64,000 nucleotides of DNA from Schistocerca nitens (GCF_023898315.1 NC_064615.1:9780501-9844500), one strand, 5' to 3'; numbered from the stretch's first letter, positions 32,775 to 43,720 are shown. Notes: a model not told the origin generated them from the letters alone. A program made the numbers and translations.

Positions 32775-34167
32775 CACTGGAGCGCCGAAGAAACTTGTAT
32801 AGGCATGCGTATGCAAATACAGAGATATGGAAACAGGCAGAATAGGGTGCTGCGGTCGGCTACGCCTATATAAGACAATAAGTGAGTGGCGCAGTTTATT
32901 GATCGGTTACTGCTGCTACAATGGCTGGTTATCAAGGTTTAAGTGAGTTTGAACGTGGTCTTACAGCCGGCGCACGAGCGATGGGACACAGCAGCTCCGA
33001 GGGAGCGATGAAGGGGGTATTTTCCCGTACGACCATAATTCGATAAAACATCGAATCTCCGACATCGATGCGGCCGGAAAAGGATCCTGCAAGAACGGGA
33101 CCAACGATGACTGGAGAGAATCGTTCAACGTGACAGAAATGGCCGGCCGCTGTGGCCGAGTGGTTATAGGCGTTTCAGTCCGGAACCACGCTGCTGCTAC
33201 GATCGCAGGTTCGAATCCTGCCTCGAGCATGGCTGTGTGTGATGTCCTTAGGTTAGTTAGGCTTAAGTAGTTCTAAGTCTAGGGGACTGATGACCTCAGA
33301 TGTCAAGTCCCATAGTGGTTAGAGCCATTTGAACCATTTTGACAGAAATGCAACCCTTCCACAAATAACCACAGATTTCAATGATGAGCCATCAAGAAGC
33401 GTCAGCGTGTGAACTATTCAAGGAATCATCACCGATATGGGCTTAGGGAGCCGAAGGCCAGCTCGTGTACCCTTGATGACAGCACGACACGAAGCTTTAC
33501 CTCTCGCCTGGGCCCGTCAACAACAGCATTTTACTTTTGATGACTGGATCATGTTATCAGGTCGGACAAGTCTCGTGCCAAATTGTATCGATCGGATGGA
33601 CGTGTACGTGTATAGAGACAACCTCATGAATCCTTGGACCCTGCATGTCAGCAGGGGACTGTTCAAGCTCGTGGAGGCTCTGCACTGGTGTGGGACGTTT
33701 GTAGTTGGAGCGATGTGGAGCCCCTCATACGTCCAGATATGACTCTGACAGGTGAGACGTACATAAGCCTCCTGTCTGATGACCTGCATCCATTCGTGTC
33801 CATTTTGCATTCCGACGGACTTCGGCAATTTCAGAAGGATAATGCGACACCGCACACGTACATAATTGCTACAGAGTGGCTCCAGGAACACTCTTCTGAG
33901 TTTAAACTCTTCCGCTGCCCACCAAACTCCCCAAATATTAAGGTTATTGAACATCTCTGGAGATGTCTTGGAACGTGCTGTTCAGAAGAGATCTCCACCC
34001 CCTCGTACTCTTATGGATGTATGGCAGGATTCGTGGTTACAGTTCTCTCCAGCACTACTTCAGACATTATCCGAGTCCACGCCACGTCATGTTGCGGCAC
34101 TTCTGCGTGCTCGCGGGGACCCTACATGATATTAGGCAGGTGTACCAGCTTCTTTGGCTCTTCAGCG
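32775..34167 (+). mobile_element. Tc1-like element, family B copy 2 (carries a SINE)
   Basis: Left terminus cactggagcgccgaagaaac (32775, after TA) and right terminus agcttctttggctcttcagcg (to 34167). The decayed transposase begins near 32920 (atggctggttatcaagg). It continues after the SINE as fragments 33437-33640 and 33634-34188, with DPACQQGTVQARGGSALVW, FQKDNATPHTYIIATEW (D2) and NSPNIKVIEHLW (Glu). I count 36 residues between D2 and Glu, a DD36E-type spacing rather than the 34 of family A. Stops and frameshifts make it inactive. Confidence 0.92.
33142..33339 (+). mobile_element. SINE1 inside Tc1-B copy 2
   Basis: Full-length copy with perfect 11-bp duplications, tgacagaaatg, at 33131-33141 and 33340-33350. 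Same position and relative orientation as the SINE in Tc1-B copy 1, and the same variant bases (ggcgTttcag, CTgctgctac, catggCtgtg, aagtctagg). Confidence 0.95.
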
Positions 34168-34299
34168 CACTTTCTGCTTGTGACGTAGGGAGTGTTCTTG
34201 CTTCCTGTTGATTCTACATTCCGCAGCACGTTGCTGAAATATCGTAGACTGTATTTCGTATTTCACCTGACGAAATGGCTGCCCTACGTGAAACAGTAG

Positions 34300-34507
34300 C
34301 CGGCCGCTGTGGCAGAGTGTTTATAGGCGTTTCAGTCCGGAACCACGCTGCTGCTACGGTCGCAGGTTCAAATCCTGCCTCGGGCATGGATGTGTGTGAT
34401 GTCCTTAGGTTAATTAGGTTTAAGTAGTTCTAAGTTCTAGGGGACTGATGACCTCAGATGTTGAGTCCCATAGCGCTTAGAGCAATTTGATCCTTTTTTT
34501 TTTTTTT
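34300..34507 (+). mobile_element. SINE1 with poly-T tail
   Basis: Complete head and body, ending in a 14-T run. Target duplications gtgaaacagtag (34288-34299) and gtgaaacagcag (34508-34519) differ at one base. It lies between Tc1-B2 and a fold-back element. Confidence 0.93.
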
Positions 34508-34526
34508 GTGAAACAGCAGGAAGTGT

Positions 34527-34857
34527 TTCTTGATGCAATAGTTTACCAACAGCCGTATGTATTATAGAAATTTATTTTATTTTATGAACTTCTGTGTGCT
34601 GCCAGTTTCGGCATTACATTGATGGTATCTTTTCAGGCCCCACTCGTCATAGTCGTAAAATCGCTATACACGGAAGGAGCCATATAACTGAATCCGTGAA
34701 TCAAATCGTCCTGCAAGAGCTCTTGGTGGCCAAGTATGACGAATGGGGCCTGAAGTTGGCATCAATGTAATGCCGAAACTGGAAGCACATAGAAGTTCAT
34801 AAAATAAAATAAATTTCTACAATGCATACGGCTGTTGGTAAATCGTTGCATCAAGAA
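34527..34857. mobile_element. Fold-back element (MITE-like)
   Basis: Arms of about 120 bp: left ttcttgatgcaatagtttac...agtttcggcattacattgat (34527-34650), right gaatggggcctgaag...ggtaaatcgttgcatcaag (34741-34857), loop about 90 bp. The right arm has CTGAAG, then paired ggcat/atgcc, then GAAAC at 34750-34779. A related but longer version is in the left arm at 34605-34636. Confidence 0.88.
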
Positions 34858-36034
34858 GTTCATGCCAGCTGTCGTCCCACGATCCATAAGGGATCGACGA
34901 AGATTAAAGCAGGGAGTGTTGTCACGAAACTCGTAGACCACCTCGTCGACGTTGGCTAAATCATCCCGCGTGCCGACGGCCTTAGGCCTGTTCCGACTGC
35001 AGCCTTCAAGGCAGTACGAGAAGCGACCTGTGATCGTGCGATATGTAAGTAGCCCGTCGGCAATGCTTCCAGCCGTTACTGCCAGTAAGCGAATCCTGAT
35101 GATGACGCTCCTTATCCATTCACACAGATCCTCATTTGGCCTCACGAGACAGAATGGGCCCCCTTCCAGACATCCCTAGATCAGAAAAGTGTGAAGATGT
35201 ACCGAGGATGGAAACCAGGTCGTTCCGCATCGAAGCATTCGACTACGGACGCGGCCAGCCAGCCATTCGAAGTACTATAAAAGGAGAACCGATGTTACAA
35301 ACCATTTGAATTTCCCCGTCTGGTGCGCCGGCCACTGTGGGAATGCGCCGGGCTGAGGTAACAGGTTGCGCTACCGTCTTCCCCGCCGTGGATTCGTGCC
35401 CGTGTGAGCGGGCACGCCGCCAGAAACCAGGAAGCCCGCAGAGTCTTTAAGCAGGCTTTATGGTCGCGCGTGCCCGACGCGGACTGCTCTTTATTCCGAC
35501 TGGTAACGAACCACGCCGGAGCCCAGAACGTGCCCGCCGGACGCATTCGACGTTTGCCGTCTTAATGAACCCCCGCGAATAACGTGGGAGACGGCGGCGG
35601 ACGGGGATGTTGCCGACGGGCAACTTTCCCTTTAAGGGCACGCCGCGACGAGTGGCGGGCCGACGTGACAGCGGTGGCTGCAGTCTTCTCGCAAGAGCCC
35701 GGGACGACCGCGAAACGGATTGGCCTTACACAGCCAGCCACATTTTAATGCCGCTGAGAGGTCCATATTTCATACGTCAGCACGCGCGAAAAACAATGGA
35801 CGGCCTGCGACATAGGGGCGTTAATGCGCGGGGGACTAATGGCCGCGCGCGACAGCCGACTGAATGCGAGCAGGTGAACGGAAGTGTAATTACCCGGCCG
35901 TGATTTATGTGCGTCGTGAGAGCGGGCGGCGGACTGACCTGGCGGGCACTTCACGTTCGCGACGGCGTGCCGTGGCGCGCTCGCGGCGACGGCCTCTCGA
36001 GCACTCTTCTGCACTCCTGCGGCACCTGCTGGAG
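34858..36034. other. Unassigned region with CpG-rich block
   Basis: From about 35300 to 36034 the sequence is strongly GC- and CpG-rich, unlike the AT-rich surroundings. A tactataaaagga TATA-like string lies just upstream at about 35270-35285. Reading frames of 60-130 codons occur on both strands, as expected by chance in GC-rich DNA. It may be a promoter-type CpG island or part of an unrecognised repeat. Confidence 0.4.
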
Positions 36035-36203
36035 TAGGGGTGGGAAAAACCGACCGGTTGAAAGCGATACCGGTATTTTACTTCCGAATAACCGGTACAT
36101 TTTGGCATTCGTTTTGTAATCTTTCTATAAAAAATTGTCTGTGTGTGAGAAACTGAATATATTGATATCAAAGAAAATTTTCTCCTCATATAACGTGTAC
36201 TTT

Positions 36204-37099
36204 GAACACCAACAAAAGCAAAACGAGGATAATGAAATGTAGTCGAATTAAGTCGGGTGATGCTGAGGGAATTAGATCAGGAAACGAGACACTTAAAGTA
36301 GTAAAGGGGTTTTGCTATTTGGGGGGCAAAATAACTGATGATGGTCGAAGTAGAAAGGACATGAAATGTAGACTGGCAATGGCAACGAAAGCATTTCTGA
36401 AGAAGTGAAATTTGTTAGCATCGAGTATAGATATATAAGTGTCAGGAAGTCGTTTCTGAAAGTATTTGTATAGAGTGTAGCCATGTATGGAAGTGAAACG
36501 TGGACGATAAATAGTTTAGACAAGAAGAGAACAGAACGTTTCGAAATTTGGTGCTACACAATAATGCCGAAGATTAGATGGGTAGATCACATAACTAATG
36601 AGGAGGTACTGAATAGAATTGGGGAGAAGAGGCGATTGTGTGCCGGCCAGAGTGGCCGAGCGGTTATAGGCGCTTCAGTGTGGAACCACGCGACCGCTAC
36701 GGTAGCAGGTTGGAATCCTGCCTCGGGTATGTATGTGTGTGATGTCCTTAGGTTAGTTAGGTTTAAGTAGTTCTACGTTCTACGGGACTGATGACCTCAG
36801 CTGTTAAGTCCCATAGTGCTCAGAGCCATTTGAACCTTTTAAGAGGCGTTTGTGGCCCAACTTGACTGGAAGAAGGGATCGGTTGGTATGACATGTTCTG
36901 TGGCATCAAGGGATGGCCAATTTAGTATTGGAGGGCAGCATGGAGGGTAAAAATCGTAGAGCGAGACCAAGGGATGAATACACTAAGCAGATTCAGAAGG
37001 ATGTAGGTTGCAGTAGGTAGTCGGAGATGAAGCTTGCACAGGATAGAGTAGCATCTAGAGCTGCATCAGACTAGTCTCAGGACTGAAGACCACAACAAC
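36204..37099 (+). mobile_element. 5'-truncated RTE LINE copy with SINE inside
   Basis: Plus-strand RTE C-terminal region (NTNKSKTRIMKCSRIKSGDA, YGSETWTINSLDKKR, then GEKRRL before the SINE) ending ctgaagaccacaacaaca. Perfect 12-bp target duplications, aacgtgtacttt, at 36192-36203 and 37100-37111. Stops are present. The SINE (36641-36840) inserted later. Confidence 0.92.
36641..36840 (+). mobile_element. SINE1 inside RTE copy
   Basis: Box A tggccgagcgg intact; box B altered (ggttggaatcc). Target duplications aagaggcgattgtg (36627-36640) and aagaggcgtttgtg (36841-36854). Confidence 0.94.
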
Positions 37100-37494
37100 A
37101 ACGTGTACTTTACATATCGTGTTTAATTGCTGAGCAAAACAGACTGCCGGTTGGGCCTGTGTTTCGCATGTTAACAGTGTCGTCAAGTGAAACTTTAACC
37201 TTCATGAAATGTAAAATTTGAAGTAAAGAAAATGAACACAATTAAATGCCAAAAGAAACTAATTGTGCCCTCAATGAAAACTACATATCTGAAGCTCATT
37301 ACCGAAGTGCATTCTGACCATTGAATGGTGTGAGCTGCAACGTTTGCCTTAGAATATCCACAAGAATAAATTATTGTTCTATCGGAAGAAAGGAACTGTT
37401 TGAAATTACTAATAGTGTTCACTGAACATTATTCTGGTTCGACACCTGACAATCCGAACTACACACTGTTTATATTATAAGTGTAGAAATTCCT

Positions 37495-37991
37495 CCAGCT
37501 GTATTTAAGGTGTCGATTTTATTTTGGCAACTAGTTTCAACGTTGTGACAACGTCTTCTTCATGCCCATACACTTGCTGACGTCAACTGCGTGCGGCTGA
37601 TACTGGTAGTCAGTGGTGAGATACGGACGTGCTCCGTGTGGAAGGTGGTTAGTAACCAGTAACCTACCATGGCACCAGGAGGAGATGTAGAGAGTAAAGC
37701 AATAGGTGAAAAAAATACTCGTGATGCAAGTTCAGAATTCTTGTAAGTCGTACAGAGCAGCCACAGTGCAGTCTTCTGTTTAGTTAGATTGTTTAATACG
37801 GAATCCTTCCTCTTTCCTAAACTGAGAAAAGCTATTGCATATTGGGAAAGTGTATCTCACCACTGACTTCTAGTATCAGCCGCATGCAGTTGACGTCAAC
37901 AAGTGTATGGTCCTGAAGATGACCTTATTACAACGTTGAAACTAGTTGCCAAAGTAAAATCGACACCTTAAATACAGCTGGACGAATTTCT
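37495..37991. mobile_element. Fold-back element with 130-140 bp arms
   Basis: Left arm 37495-37624 (agaaattcctccagctgta...gtcagtggtgagat), right arm 37852-37991 (gtatctcaccactgac...tacagctggacgaatttct), loop about 225 bp with no ORF. The right arm carries CTGAAGA...GAAAC at 37913-37942. The left arm carries the equivalent at 37534-37562, with a strong acgttg/caacgt stem. Confidence 0.9.
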
Positions 37992-38514
37992 TCATTTTTA
38001 ATATAAATGTATACCATCTGACGTCCCACTACTATGGATGTACGAAGATTACACACTGTTTGATCAAGTATGCGTGAGATCTGCCCTTAAGTAAAAGCGA
38101 CTTACCTCTTGACCAGCATGCTATTTTGTGTCTGATGTACTGACTTCCTCGGAAGCAAATGCAAATAATTTACTCCAATTTTTTTCTTTTCTGTCAGTCT
38201 GCTGTTTTGTGTGGGGTAAGTCGTGATGCACAACAGAATGGAATATTTTAAAATCTCACTACGAATTGTGAAGGTTGGTTTTACTTCAAAGAAAATCGTT
38301 TTTAAGAGTTCAGACTTTGTTTACTGACAAAAGGACGCATAACATAAAAAGACACTGTCAACTGCAAAATTTTCTTTTTATAAAGAAAAGATAAACCTAC
38401 CTTTAAAATGCCTCTAAAATCTAATTCATCACTATAAAGTATAAGAAAATATTTTAAATGAGTTTGCATCCCCATAACAAAGTATTCCGGACAGTTACTC
38501 CTAGATTCACAAAT

Positions 38515-38664
38515 GCGACTGCTACGGTCGCAGGTTCGAATCCTGCCTCGGGCATGGATGTGTGTGATGTCCTTAGGTTAGTTAGGTTTAAGTAGTTCTA
38601 AGTTCTAGGGGACTGATGACCACAGCAGTGAGTCCCATAGTGCTCAGAGCCATTTGAACCATTT
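38515..38664 (+). mobile_element. SINE1, 5'-truncated
   Basis: Starts within the tRNA-like head (gcgactgctacgg), so box A is missing while box B ggttcgaatcc is present. Perfect 11-bp target duplications, gattcacaaat, at 38504-38514 and 38665-38675 show that truncation happened at insertion. Confidence 0.94.
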
Positions 38665-39133
38665 GATTCACAAATAACAGATCTCTTTCTCTGAAAAACT
38701 CAACTGCTGTCTATTAAGCCTCAAATAAAAATGCCCAAGCGCTACATGGCTGAATGACGGGTGAGTCATCCACAGATAAAACTAAACACAGAGTCAAAGA
38801 TCTTGTTCATTACTCACACAGTTCGCTCAATCATCTTTGTCCCAGAACACTAGAGGTGAATTATTTACAATAGCAGGAAACGTATGGGGACCTTACACTC
38901 TGGTCTCCGTTATAACAGATAATTCTTCTTTTTTACTACCAACCGAGTAAAAAAAGCGAATTATCAATTATCCATAGGAACAGGGGTAATTTTTTGCTTT
39001 TAATAACCCTTTCTTATCAACGTAGTAATTTTTATACCTAAAGTTTGTGTTATTTCGAAATATTGTGTTGTTACAGGAAAGCGATCAGTGCTATTTCAGT
39101 ACAATGCCTACAGAAATGAGCAACAGTTACTTT

Positions 39134-41078
39134 TTATTTATTTATTTATGTATTGTTCCGTGGGACCAAATTAAGGAGAAATCTCCATGGTCATGGAACG
39201 AGTCAATACATGAAATTATAACACGATATTAGAAACAGATAAAATGAAATATAGAAAAAAAACATATTCAGGTGACAAGTCATAAGTTTAAATGAAGACA
39301 ATCAACAATGTAACACTGGAATTTGCTTAATTTTTTAGCTCTTCCAGGAGCTCCTCGACAGAATAGAAGGAGTGAGCCATGAGGAAACTCTTCAGTTTAG
39401 ACTTAAAAGAGTTTGGGCTACTGCTAAGATTTTTGAGTTCTTGTGGTAGCTTATTGAAAATGGATGCAGCAGAATACTGCACTCCTTTCTGCACAAGAGT
39501 CAAGGAACTGCATTCTACATGCAGATTTGATTTCTGCCTAGTATTAACTGAGTGAAAGCTGCTAACTCTTGGGAATAGGCTAATATTGCTAACAACAAAC
39601 GACATTAAAGAAAATATATACTGTGAGGGCAATGTCAGAATTCCCAGATTTTTGAATAGGGGTCGACAAGAGGTTCTCGAACTTACACCACATATAGCTC
39701 GAACAGCCCGTTTTTGAGCCAAAAATACCCTTTTTGAATCAGAAGAATTACCCCAAAAAATAATACCATACGACATAAGCGTATGAAAATGTGCGAAGTA
39801 GACTACTTTTCGTGTTGAAGTGTCACTTATTTCAGATACTGTTCTAATGGTAAATAAAGCAGCATTTAGTTTCTGAACAAGATCCTGAACATGGGCTTTC
39901 CACAACAGCTTACTATCTATCCGTACGCCTAGGAACTTGAACTGTTCCGTCTCGCTTATAACATGCCCATTCTGTCTGATTAAAATGTCAGTTCTTGTTG
40001 AATTGTGAGTTAGAAACTGTAAAAACTGAGTCTTACTGTGATTTAGCATCAAATTATTTTCCACAAGCCACGAACTTATTTCATGAACTAAATTATTTGT
40101 TACTGTTTCAATATTACACACAAGATCCTTCACTATCAAGCTGGTGTCATCAGCAAACAGAAATATTTTTGAATCACCTGTAATACTAGAAGGCATATCA
40201 TTTATATAAATAAGAAACAGCAGTGGCCCCAGCACCGACCCTTGGGGAACGCCCCACTTAACAGTGCCCCATTTGGACTGAACATCACTACCACTCTCAA
40301 TATTGCGGATAATTACCCTCTGCTTTCTGTTCTTAAAGTAAGAGGCGAACCAATTGTAAGCTACTCCCCTTACTCCATAATGGTCCAACTTCTGCAGTAA
40401 TATTTTGTGGTCAACACAGTCAAAAGCCTTCGTTAAATCAAAGAAAACACCTAGCGTTCGCAACCTTTTATTTAATCCGTCGAAAACCTCACAGAGAAAA
40501 GAGAATATAGCATTTTCAGTTGTTAAACCATTTCTAAAACCAAACTGAACATTTGACAGCAAATTATGTGAATTTAAATGCTCCAGTAACCTTGTATATA
40601 CAACCTTCTCGATAACTTTAGCAAACACCGATGGCATAGAAATAGGTCTAAAATTGTCAACATTATCAATGTCTCCCTTTTTATAAAGTGGCTTCACTAC
40701 CGAGTATTTTAATCGATCAGGAAACCGACCACTCCTAAAGGAAAAGTTACAGATATGGCTAAGTACTGGGCTAACATACATAGAACAATACTTCAGTATT
40801 CTGCTAGATACCCCGTCATATCCATGAGAGTTCTTGGTCTTTAGTGATTTAATTATTAACTCAATCTCCCTCTTGTCAGTATCATGGAGGAGCATTTCAG
40901 GTAACAGTCTCGGAACACTTTTTTCTAAGAGCGCTATATGATTCCCTGTTGGAATTAGGTTTCTATTTAGTTCGCTTACATGGCGTAAGAACTGGTACAG
41001 TATTGTTGAGACAATAATACTCGTGTCCCTGTTTGTCGTGTGTCGTGGCTTAAGGTACGCGTATGCAATTTCTCGAAG
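39134..41078 (-). mobile_element. Jockey/CR1-group LINE (LINE-J), 5'-truncated, open RT frame
   Basis: The 3' end is a TAAA-repeat tail (seen as tttatttatttattta, 39128-39150). The 3' UTR contains a tccatgaccatggag near-palindrome. The coding frame is open from a stop near 41080 down to the terminator at 39327. No endonuclease region follows upstream, so the copy is 5'-truncated. No clear target duplication was found. A relative with a TAAC-repeat tail is at 59052. Confidence 0.88.
39327..40895 (-). CDS. LINE-J reverse transcriptase (no endonuclease)
   Basis: 522 codons from the first Met. The same frame is open about 60 codons further upstream (LREIAYAYLKPRHTTNR..., to about 41078), so the Met is not a real start. 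RT blocks in order: KPLYKKGDIDNVDNFRPIS (residues about 68-86), QFGFRNGLTTENAI, catalytic FFDLTKAFDCVDH (about 151), WGVPQGSVLGPLLFLIYIND, catalytic FLFADDTSL (about 246), and the thumb block FKFLGVRIDSKLLWK. The C-terminal region LTLVQKGVQYSAASIFNKLP is shared with the remnant at 23728. The catalytic Asp residues are present. With no endonuclease or start it is unlikely to move by itself. It is the longest open frame in the window, suggesting recent insertion. Confidence 0.88.
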   Translation of the reverse strand: MLLHDTDKREIELIIKSLKTKNSHGYDGVSSRILKYCSMYVSPVLSHICNFSFRSGRFPDRLKYSVVKPLYKKGDIDNVDNFRPISMPSVFAKVIEKVVYTRLLEHLNSHNLLSNVQFGFRNGLTTENAIFSFLCEVFDGLNKRLRTLGVFFDLTKAFDCVDHKILLQKLDHYGVRGVAYNWFASYFKNRKQRVIIRNIESGSDVQSKWGTVKWGVPQGSVLGPLLFLIYINDMPSSITGDSKIFLFADDTSLIVKDLVCNIETVTNNLVHEISSWLVENNLMLNHSKTQFLQFLTHNSTRTDILIRQNGHVISETEQFKFLGVRIDSKLLWKAHVQDLVQKLNAALFTIRTVSEISDTSTRKVVYFAHFHTLMSYGIIFWGNSSDSKRVFLAQKRAVRAICGVSSRTSCRPLFKNLGILTLPSQYIFSLMSFVVSNISLFPRVSSFHSVNTRQKSNLHVECSSLTLVQKGVQYSAASIFNKLPQELKNLSSSPNSFKSKLKSFLMAHSFYSVEELLEELKN

Positions 41079-42344
41079 TTATCGACGGACGTCAGTTGTA
41101 TTGCAGAATGGCACCAGCCTTAATCTGGATATGTTTTTTAGGAAGTGATGTAATGATGAATTACATTGCTTCATTTGTAATAAAAGATTTGTCTGCCTTT
41201 TCTATCAAATAATAAAAGAGGAAGGAGATTATGGTACGAGTGATAAATAAAAAACTTCACAATTATTCATTCACAATGCACAGCAAAGATAGACAGCAAC
41301 TGATCTCTTGCCGGTGTCTACATAACCTGCCTTATCTGCTCGTAGCTGTTGAAGATGGACATGTTAAACTGAAACACAGACTTTATCACTCTCAGTTCTC
41401 ACCTTTTTCTCACCTTTTAGTACTGACTACGTGTAATTCCCAAATAGTGTTATGATCCCCGATTACAACATGAATTTGGAGCAGAGTTTCAAGAAATTAG
41501 AATCAGTGCGACAATACTGGTGATTTTTTTCTAGTATTCAATCATTTACCACTTTTCTTTGTTCGGTTTCTATGTTTGTTACAGGAAATAAAGGAACAAA
41601 AAATTGAAAATGGGTTATTTTAGGAACCGGTTCTTTTGAGCGGTTTTAACCGTCTGGTTAAAGTGGCTTGGAAAAATACCGACATAACCCAACGATAACC
41701 GTCATCCCTATGATGAAACGGAGGCACGTAAGATTAATGCGCGGACACGGCGCAGTCAGAATCTGTCCTCACATCTCATAAAGTTTCCTGCAGCTTACCT
41801 TGTGACACACTCGACAATGGAAAAAGTTCTGCCATGAATCACCAGTCCCATATTTATAAGACTTTGTGGAGTTCATCATATAACTGGTATTAAATGATTA
41901 AACTTCCATTAGTACAGGGAGTCTGTAATTAAAGTTCCAGCTTCAAAACGCTGTAGAGAGAGAATGACATCAACTTTGACCAGCATCGTATTACACTACC
42001 CAATAAAATTTTACCTTTTTGTGTAACCGGCATGAAAATAGCTAATGTTTATGTTTTGGGTGTACTGATTCCGAAAATGCCGATGAAAATGCAATATTAG
42101 CTCTCGTTTTGAAGCTACGATAACTTTACGTTATTGCCCATATAAGCTTACGTGTGTATTTACCTTGGTGTTATCCCTTGCAGGAAGGTGACTGAAGCTG
42201 CAGCCGCTTTTCATGGCGTTTGTAGTTTCCTGCTGATGATTCCCTCATTAGTGTCCACCAGTATCGGCTAACATCGATGCACTCCGCTTTCCTGGTATCT
42301 TATTTTATGTTCGTAATTTGTTGGTAAGAGCATTCACTGTGCTT

Positions 42345-42690
42345 GTCCATTACTGAAATTCAGTACGAGTATAGACGTCCAAGTGGAAATGTAGGAAATG
42401 TAACCTCAAGGATATGTTGCATCAAAGTCTTTTGTAGAAGTACAGAAGATTTTCCGCAAGATCCTTGTAGTTTTCTGCCCTCTTGGCTGCTAACAAGTTT
42501 GTTGACAGTTGAACGAAGGCATCCCAAGCTAACTTTTCATCACCTCTCAGGATGGTGTTTAAACGCTCACCCGTACATAGTTTGCGTATCTGGGAACCCA
42601 CGAATACACCCTCTTTTATTTTCACCTTGCAAATGGAAATTTCCAGCGCAAATAGAGATATGCTTTAACGAAGTTTTTCATTAGGTTAAA
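42345..42690 (-). pseudogene. Fragment of an unidentified conserved protein
   Basis: Minus-strand frame: MKIKEGVFVGSQIRKLCTG, then LAWDAFVQLSTNLLAAKRAE and NYKDLAENLLYFYKRL, and after a stop CNISLRLHFLHFHLD near 42370. The pattern (EGxFVGxQIRKL ... AWxAF ... FLGxxKAxNY ... CNMSLKxHFLHxHLD) is one I associate with uncharacterised, TE-linked proteins abundant in arthropod genomes. I cannot name a function. It breaks off exactly where mariner G sequence begins. Confidence 0.5.
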
Positions 42691-43100
42691 TTTTATATGA
42701 AGAACGGAGAGAACTGTTTTCTTGGATTCGGTAAACCACTGTATGCTGGTGGTCTTCCGTGGTGTATAAAAGATCCATCTTTGACAGTATGAATCAGTTC
42801 CGTCGAGATTAGCAAATAACTTTCTTACCCGAGGGCACCGGTCAGATGGACCGCGGAAATATTATGTCTAGATGACTGTATTATGCAGCTGCAGATCAAG
42901 AATATCAACAGTTGTGCTCCAGAAAAATCTACGTAGTTGCACATACTGTGTCAGTTCGTGATGATTGCTCGCTGAAAGCTGGCGTGACGTGACACCATTT
43001 GCGTCTGTGTCTTATTGGAACATTAATGAATAGATTGCGAAGAAGCTTACAGTTGAAACCACGATATAGGTACATTGTCTAGTTATGTACTACTCTTCAT

Positions 43101-43296
43101 ATGGTTCAAATGGCTCTGAGCACTATGGGACTTAACATCTGAGATCATCAGTCCGCAAGACTTAGAACCACTTAAACCTAACTAACCTAAGGACATCACA
43201 CACATCCATGCCCGAAGCAGGATTCGAACCTGCGACCGTAGCAGCAGCGCGGTTCCGGACTGAAGCGCCTAGAACCGCTCGGTCACAGCGGCCGGC
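43101..43296 (-). mobile_element. SINE1 inside mariner G
   Basis: Complete copy in reverse orientation, with box B (ggttcgaatcc, minus strand) and box A (tgaccgagcgg, minus strand). No clear target duplication, because the flanks belong to different pieces. Confidence 0.92.
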
Positions 43297-43720
43297 TGGC
43301 TGCGCACAGCTGTGAATCCTACAGTGTTGGAACGTTCAGACACTCTCATTCGAGGTGATGACGGATCACAATGAAACAATTCGCTGCTCAACTGGACATC
43401 TCTGTTGGTACTGCTGACACATTCGTCCACCAGTTGGGCTACTCAAAGGAGGGTGACCAATGGGTTCCTCATTACCTGACACAAGACTTCCATGTGATTG
43501 GCTCAGTGAATGATACACCCTTCGATAAGTGGTGCATAAATCAAGGGGAGGTTATTGATGCAGCAAGGCGTTGGCTCCGACATTGACCAGCAGAGTGATA
43601 CCATGAGGGCATACGAGTCCTCCCTGTAAGGTGGCGTAAGGCCGTCGCATTCAACGAAGATTGTGCTGAAAAATAGGGTTTTATAGCAAAAACACTGAAT
43701 GTATTGGAATCCTCCTTCTT

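Larger units (their letters stand above)
36035..41710. mobile_element. Possible hAT-like element filled with insertions
   Basis: Tentative. The sequence from 36035 (taggggtgggaaaaaccg) and the inverted sequence ending at 41710 (ccgtcatccctat; inverted tagggatgacgg) look like short terminal repeats. Both are followed inward by several accggt/aaccgg motifs. The flanking octamers tgctggag and tgatgaaa match at only 5 of 8 positions. No transposase blocks were seen. Inside are an RTE copy with a SINE, a fold-back element, a SINE and a LINE. Confidence 0.4.
41917..43720 (+). pseudogene. mariner remnant G with foreign insert
   Basis: The left end acagggagtctgtaattaaa at 41917 and 5' UTR run to about 42385. 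The element resumes at about 43298 with gttggaacgttcagacactc, then cactcaactgg-type coding sequence (LLNWTSLLVLL in frame). After another deletion near 43540 comes gaggttattgatgcagcaag and the C-terminal tail ending gaaaaatagggttttatagc. The D1, D2 and third-D blocks are missing. Between the two halves are an unrelated minus-strand protein fragment and a SINE. Confidence 0.65.

Noticed and set aside
35294..36190. Several 80-98 codon frames on both strands as genes
   Set aside because: Overlapping frames of similar length on both strands are expected by chance in GC-rich DNA; no protein pattern is visible.
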